DNA of 49,497 bases, taken from the NCBI GenBank assembly GCA_008704415.1, contig VXIS01000345.1:1-49497 (forward strand), in the 5' to 3' direction. The notes beneath the pieces are model-generated. The model saw nothing but the letters and a program-made list of their open reading frames with translations, searched no databases and was not told the origin of the DNA. Both the position numbers and the translations under genes were made by a program. Origin of the DNA: Sphaerosporella brunnea. Its lineage: Eukaryota; Ascomycota; Pezizomycetes; Pezizales; Pyronemataceae. Of this stretch, positions 45,477-49,497 are shown piece after piece. Position 1 is the stretch's first letter. Each line of letters begins with the position of its first letter.

Positions 45477-46608
45477 CTAGCCTCGCTCCCCGCCAGCAAG
45501 GAGGAGTCTGGCTTCAAATCCCGATGAACGGCTTCGCTCATTTGCGTCGAGTTCCCCTGCCCAGCTGCCGTGACCTCTCATCCACCCACCCCACAACCCC
45601 TCCAGACCAGCCTCACTCCCTGTCTGCAGGGAGGAGGCTGGGTTGGGTCCACAACAGGACATTTTCCGGAACCTTTTTAAAAAAGAGGCAACGCTCTGGT
45701 TGAGCGGCCGTGGGCGGGGGAGGGGCGCGGGCCAAGCTGTGCGAAAAAGGGCACATTTTTCCTGCTTGGCACGCGCCCCTCCAATGAAATCTGCACGGCA
45801 TGATGGCGAGGACGGAGAATAGGATAACTATCCTCAGAAAGCTCTTGTAAGGGTAGTGAGTGGGGACAGTGACTATATTTCAGCGCGAGCAGTCAGCAAA
45901 GCCTATCCTTCTCTGCTGCCTCGAGATAGTACCTACTAAGTTCTGTAACAACTCGCCTTCCCCAGCCTCACTCCCCGCCCGCAGGGAGGAGGCTGGGTTG
46001 GGTCCACAACGGGAAATTTCCCGGAACCTTTTTAAAAAAGAGGCATCGCTCTGGCTGAGCGGGTTGAGCGGGTTTAGCGGGTTGAACGGTGTGGGCGGGG
46101 GAAGGGCGCATGCCAAGCTGTGCGAAAAAGGGCACATTTTTCCCGCTTGGCACGCGCCCCTCCAATGAAATCTGCACGGAACGATGGCCGAGGATGGACG
46201 ACAGTATGGCTGTCGCCGGAAAGCTTTCCCGCCTGGGCGTGGGCGCAGTAAGCCTATATCTATGTTTCAGCGTTAGCAGTCGACAAAAGCCTATCCTTAT
46301 CCCCGCCCTGTACAAAGTACCTACCCAGCTTGCCCTTCACCAGCCCCCACTCCCCGCCGGCGAGGAGGGGGGGGGGCTGGTTTTTCGCTCCTTCGTTCGT
46401 CCAGAAGAACGCAAGCTGCGTTTTTTCGGTGTTTCGAACATGCTGCACGAGCATGTTTGGCATGATGGTCGATGCCGCCGAGCAATCCGCTATATTTCGA
46501 GCAGTCAGCAAAGCACACAAACCAAAGTATCCCAGCCCCGTCGGCGACTTACCGGGTCCGCCTGTAATTTACTCCAGCCTCGCTCCCCGCCCGCAGGGAG
46601 GAGGCTGG
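45477..46608. repeat. Chain of hairpin-forming repeats, copies 2-6
   Basis: The stem-loop CCAGCCTCxCTCCC...GGGAGGAGGCTGG recurs at 45477-45511, 45607-45641, 45962-45996, 46340-46380 (degenerate) and 46574-46608. Copies 3 and 4 head a tandem unit of ~355 bp, in which GGTCCACAAC, CCTTTTTAAAAAAGAGGCA and a second long hairpin (17-bp arms, 45721-45737/45764-45780 and 46102-46118/46145-46161) follow in the same order. Each unit ends with a CTATATTTC/AGCAGTCAGCAAAGC block. In copy 4 a perfect 14-bp palindrome CGGGAAATTTCCCG lies at 46010-46023, and a hairpin AACATGC...GCATGTT sits in copy 5 (~46438-46458). No coding function is supported. Confidence 0.85.
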
Positions 46609-48722
46609 TATGACGGTGCGCTGGTTCTTCTCGTAAATCTCGTCGCGCAAAGGGCGACATTCTTGCCGAATTGGCGTCGCTGTGGTAGACGGACCAAGGA
46701 GTCTAACATTTATGCGAGTGTTCGGGTGGGAAACCTCTTGCGCGAAGGTGCGCTTGGTGTCGGTGTGTAGGAGGTGTGTAGGTTGGTTTGGTGGAGGCGG
46801 TGGGTTTAGAGGTGTATGACGCGACTGCGAGGAGGGTGAGGGGTGGGGGTGGGGAACGAACTGAGCTGGGGGGGTGAAGGAAGAAAGGAAGGAAAGATGG
46901 AGGCGAAAGTTGGTGGTGTTTTCTCGTGCACGAGACCTTTCGCAGCTCGTGGTCGGAAAACCCTGATGGTTTAGGCGAGTGATGGTGAGAATAGAGGGGA
47001 TAGTGAGTGGTTGTGATGTAGAGAGAAGTCAAGTCTCGCCTCCACTCCCTCTAACCACAACCCAAGTATATTAAGACCCAACGGCGCAAACATGGATTTC
47101 ACAACAAGGAGTCAACTTACTCGTTACACTGGCTTGGTGCGGTGTCTCGTCGCAGAAGTTCTAACGCATAACTTTAGCACAAAAGGACTCGGTGTTATTG
47201 AGAGGAGAACTGGCGCCGTTGGACAGGCCACCTGGTCAAACAAGAATGCCTTTGACTTGGAAACGCACGCCATCTTTCACGCGGGGTGAAAACGACCAGC
47301 ACTGCACGACCTCGGGTAGCCTTTGGCCCAGGCACGTTACATGATACGATGGAGCCGGAAGCTCGCAGGCTGTGGGTGGACATGCTCAAGGGGTTCGCCG
47401 ATGTTACGGCAAAGGTGGCTGCTGTCTCATCTACTATGGCTCCGAGTGGAGCTGAAGCGGAAGGCACACTCGGCGTTGGATCCGCGAGAGCACCAGCCAG
47501 AAAGACCGGCCTCGACCAGCACTCAAGAAGGAGAGGAAGGACTAGCATCCCGACACTATCAGCTTCTCGCGGGCATGCTATGACCGCACCATGCTCAGAA
47601 GGCCGACTCAGACCGCGGCGAGCATCTATTTAAGGAATGTCTTCAAAGGCGGATACTGTTGCGGGGCTACCTACCTCTGCTGGCGGTCTAGCGGGGTTGT
47701 TCCGGGAAGCCTGCTATCCTGCAGTACCAAAGTGTAACAGATCGCTGCTGAGGTCGGATGGAGGTCATTCAGGTTTCCTTTGCTCTTTCCTATCGGTTTC
47801 CGACGGTTTTTCTTTTCTCCCTGGTCCTGAAATGATTCCAAGAAAGTGTCGGACAGGCTGCCTGCGGACGAGGAATTGCACACACACCATAGACCCGGCG
47901 CTTATGCCGATCAACCAAAAGCACCTCGACTTCAATCTCATCAAACAGTGGGCCGAGTGATACTCCGTGGGCCCAGGATGCACCCCAAACCGTCTAACTT
48001 CCGGTCGATAGTTAAGTATCATATACCGGCGATACTAACGTCACTAGGCAGACCATACGTTTTTGGTTCTCTCTGGAAGCAATACAGCGCCAAACTCAAA
48101 ACTACACTGAAAAACATGAGACCGGGTGACGGCTTATGAAGACGCGTCCTTTTTTGACTCAAACCGGCGCTCCCGCTCGCTGGGAATTCGATGTACACTT
48201 CCCGCAGCAAGGGTGGCTGGGTTTGTCCTCTTTTAACCGGAAATTCCTCCAGGAAGCTGCAAAAATGAACCTCCGAGAAGCATGGTAAAGGTGGGGCTGC
48301 ATGGTGGCGAGGCATTTTGGTCCGAGTCTGTATACCGCAGTGTTGGGGAAGCTGGAGGGTCTTTTTCATCGCCGAGCTTTGGGCGGCGTGGGCGTCGTTG
48401 TCTTCTTTCAAGCGCTGGAGGAGAGTGTAACTTTACCATACCTTCAGAAGGGGACCGTGATTACCGGCCCCTACTGATCGCGGTCACCAGCTCCCTCAGC
48501 CGGCGCGTAGAATCAGTGACAACTTGCCGATCCACTCATTAAATCCGCCTTCCTCCGCATTCCTCCACAAAACCCACCCTTCACAACGTTAACTCTCAAA
48601 GCATGACACCACAGATTATGATTCTTCCTGTGGCAGTTCAAGTAGATCGAGATCGACCTGAGGATCATGACCAAGCGCCAATCGATGACCCAACACGGAA
48701 ACTCTCTCAAGGTCACGTGCGG

Positions 48723-48765
<43 letters not shown>

Positions 48766-48827
48766 TGGCCAAAAAAAAGGCGTTCTTTCTCTCGCCCTGT
48801 CGCCGAATATCGGGAATAACAAAGAGG
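46609..48827. other. Unassigned sequence with a 41-A tract
   Basis: Open frames between 47092 and 48540 (for example plus 47286-47633) have protein-like stretches but no recognised family. A(41) at 48723-48763 lies just upstream of LINE coding sequence and may be the tail of a retroposed copy inserted in plus orientation. No supported host gene. Confidence 0.35.
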
Positions 48828-49400
48828 CCTACGACGCCGAGCTGTTCGGCATCGCTGCCGGCCTGGAGGTAGGCGCCACCTTTTCACCGATGCCCAAGCG
48901 GCCGCATGCAACACGGCAGACCAGGTCCGGGTCAATGGCTGCGTCCACGCATCTTCCGCGCCGAGGCAGCGCTCCGAGAGCTAGGGTGGACCGCGGAATA
49001 CCACTGGGCCCCGGGCCATGAGGGCATCCCCGGCAACGAGATGGCCGACCGTGTGGCCAAGGAGGCCCCCCAGACCCACATCCCATGTCGGCCGAAAGGT
49101 TACGATCGCCAAAACTCGAGATCGGAACGCATGGCTGGCCAGGCGATGCAAACAGAAGACCTACTACAAACGGAAAAAGAAGGTCGACGACAAGGCGGCC
49201 AAAGCCCCAAAGGCGATACTACCAGCTGAGGCTCAGCAAGGCGCCCAACAGCCCCATACCTGCTCTGGATCATACAACAAATGCTGGTTCTGCGCCTATA
49301 AAGAAGATCCTAGCCGCCGAGCGATGCGCGCCGGCGATCTTGGATCTCCTTGCATGCACCAAGGTCGGCAAGTGGCCCAGAGAAGCCATGGGATGTAATG
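48828..49400 (+). mobile_element. Broken LINE fragment: RNase H and C-terminal region (Tad1-like)
   Basis: EAYDAELFGIAAGLE (from ~48828) is the RNase H strand/helix with the catalytic Glu. After a frame change and a deletion, PGPGQWLRPRIFRAEAALRE and YHWAPGHEGIPGNEMADRVA (to ~49055) give the C-terminal RNase H motif with its His and Asp. After another frame change, RYYQLRLSKAP (from ~49214) and a tail ILDLLACTKVGKW follow, as in fungal Tad1-type LINEs. At least two frame breaks make it non-functional. The 5' end with the reverse transcriptase is absent; the segment begins just after the A(41) tract. Confidence 0.75.
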
Positions 49401-49497
49401 ACCCAGAATGTACCCCCCCTTTCCTATTTTCTCCTCACCACGTGAGTCTCATTTGTCTTTTCTTTGGTCCTCTCCTATGTACTTTCCTTGAGACACG

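Overview
The window looks like a repeat-rich accessory segment of a filamentous ascomycete nuclear genome. Supported genes carry short GT-AG introns (51-68 bp), several with CTAAC/CTAAT branch sites. The protein families are fungal: an NB-ARC/TPR STAND protein, fucose-lectin-type and PLL-type beta-propellers, an Atg8-like protein and a single-domain retropepsin. The mobile elements (TA-flanked DDE transposon with MITE, hAT MITE with 8-bp target duplication, Tad1-like LINE remnants) are typical of fungi. Some broken genes carry stops that C-to-T or G-to-A changes could explain, as RIP would produce.

Region 1 (1-20570) is one giant inverted repeat. Bases 1-10278 are the reverse complement of 10293-20570 around a 14-bp spacer. 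Apart from the spacer I found two differences, both one-base length differences. The left arm ends exactly at window base 1, while the right arm runs on into unique sequence with a lectin reading frame crossing its edge. The right arm is therefore the anchored copy and the left arm its mirror. This is either a real fold-back or palindromic chromosome end, or an inverted-read assembly artefact; the sequence alone cannot decide. Each arm holds a LINE 3' remnant, a 2.5-kb DDE transposon, a decayed PLL-like lectin, two copies of a short dispersed repeat, a 115-bp MITE, an apparently intact two-exon retropepsin-like gene and a decayed fucose-lectin-like gene.

Region 2 (20571-26000) is dominated by a large NLR-type gene (NB-ARC plus about a dozen TPRs), intact from its first recognisable exon but with the 5' exon unresolved.

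Region 3 (26000-43100) mixes small lineage-specific genes with repeats. The genes are a 555-aa acidic protein, a 648-aa protein with an internal duplication, a strongly diverged Atg8/LC3-like protein, a 159-aa protein and an acidic-tailed protein with an apparent one-base frameshift. The repeats are an hAT MITE, a 4 x 76-bp minisatellite, a 126-bp duplication and LINE ends.

Region 4 (43100-49497) has no confident host gene. It holds a chain of hairpin-forming repeats (44031-46608), long A tracts and a broken LINE RNase H domain at the right edge.

No operon-like or pathway relationship joins these genes. The common thread is an accessory compartment: self/non-self recognition-type proteins (NLR, lectins), a divergent autophagy-type modifier and many decayed mobile elements.
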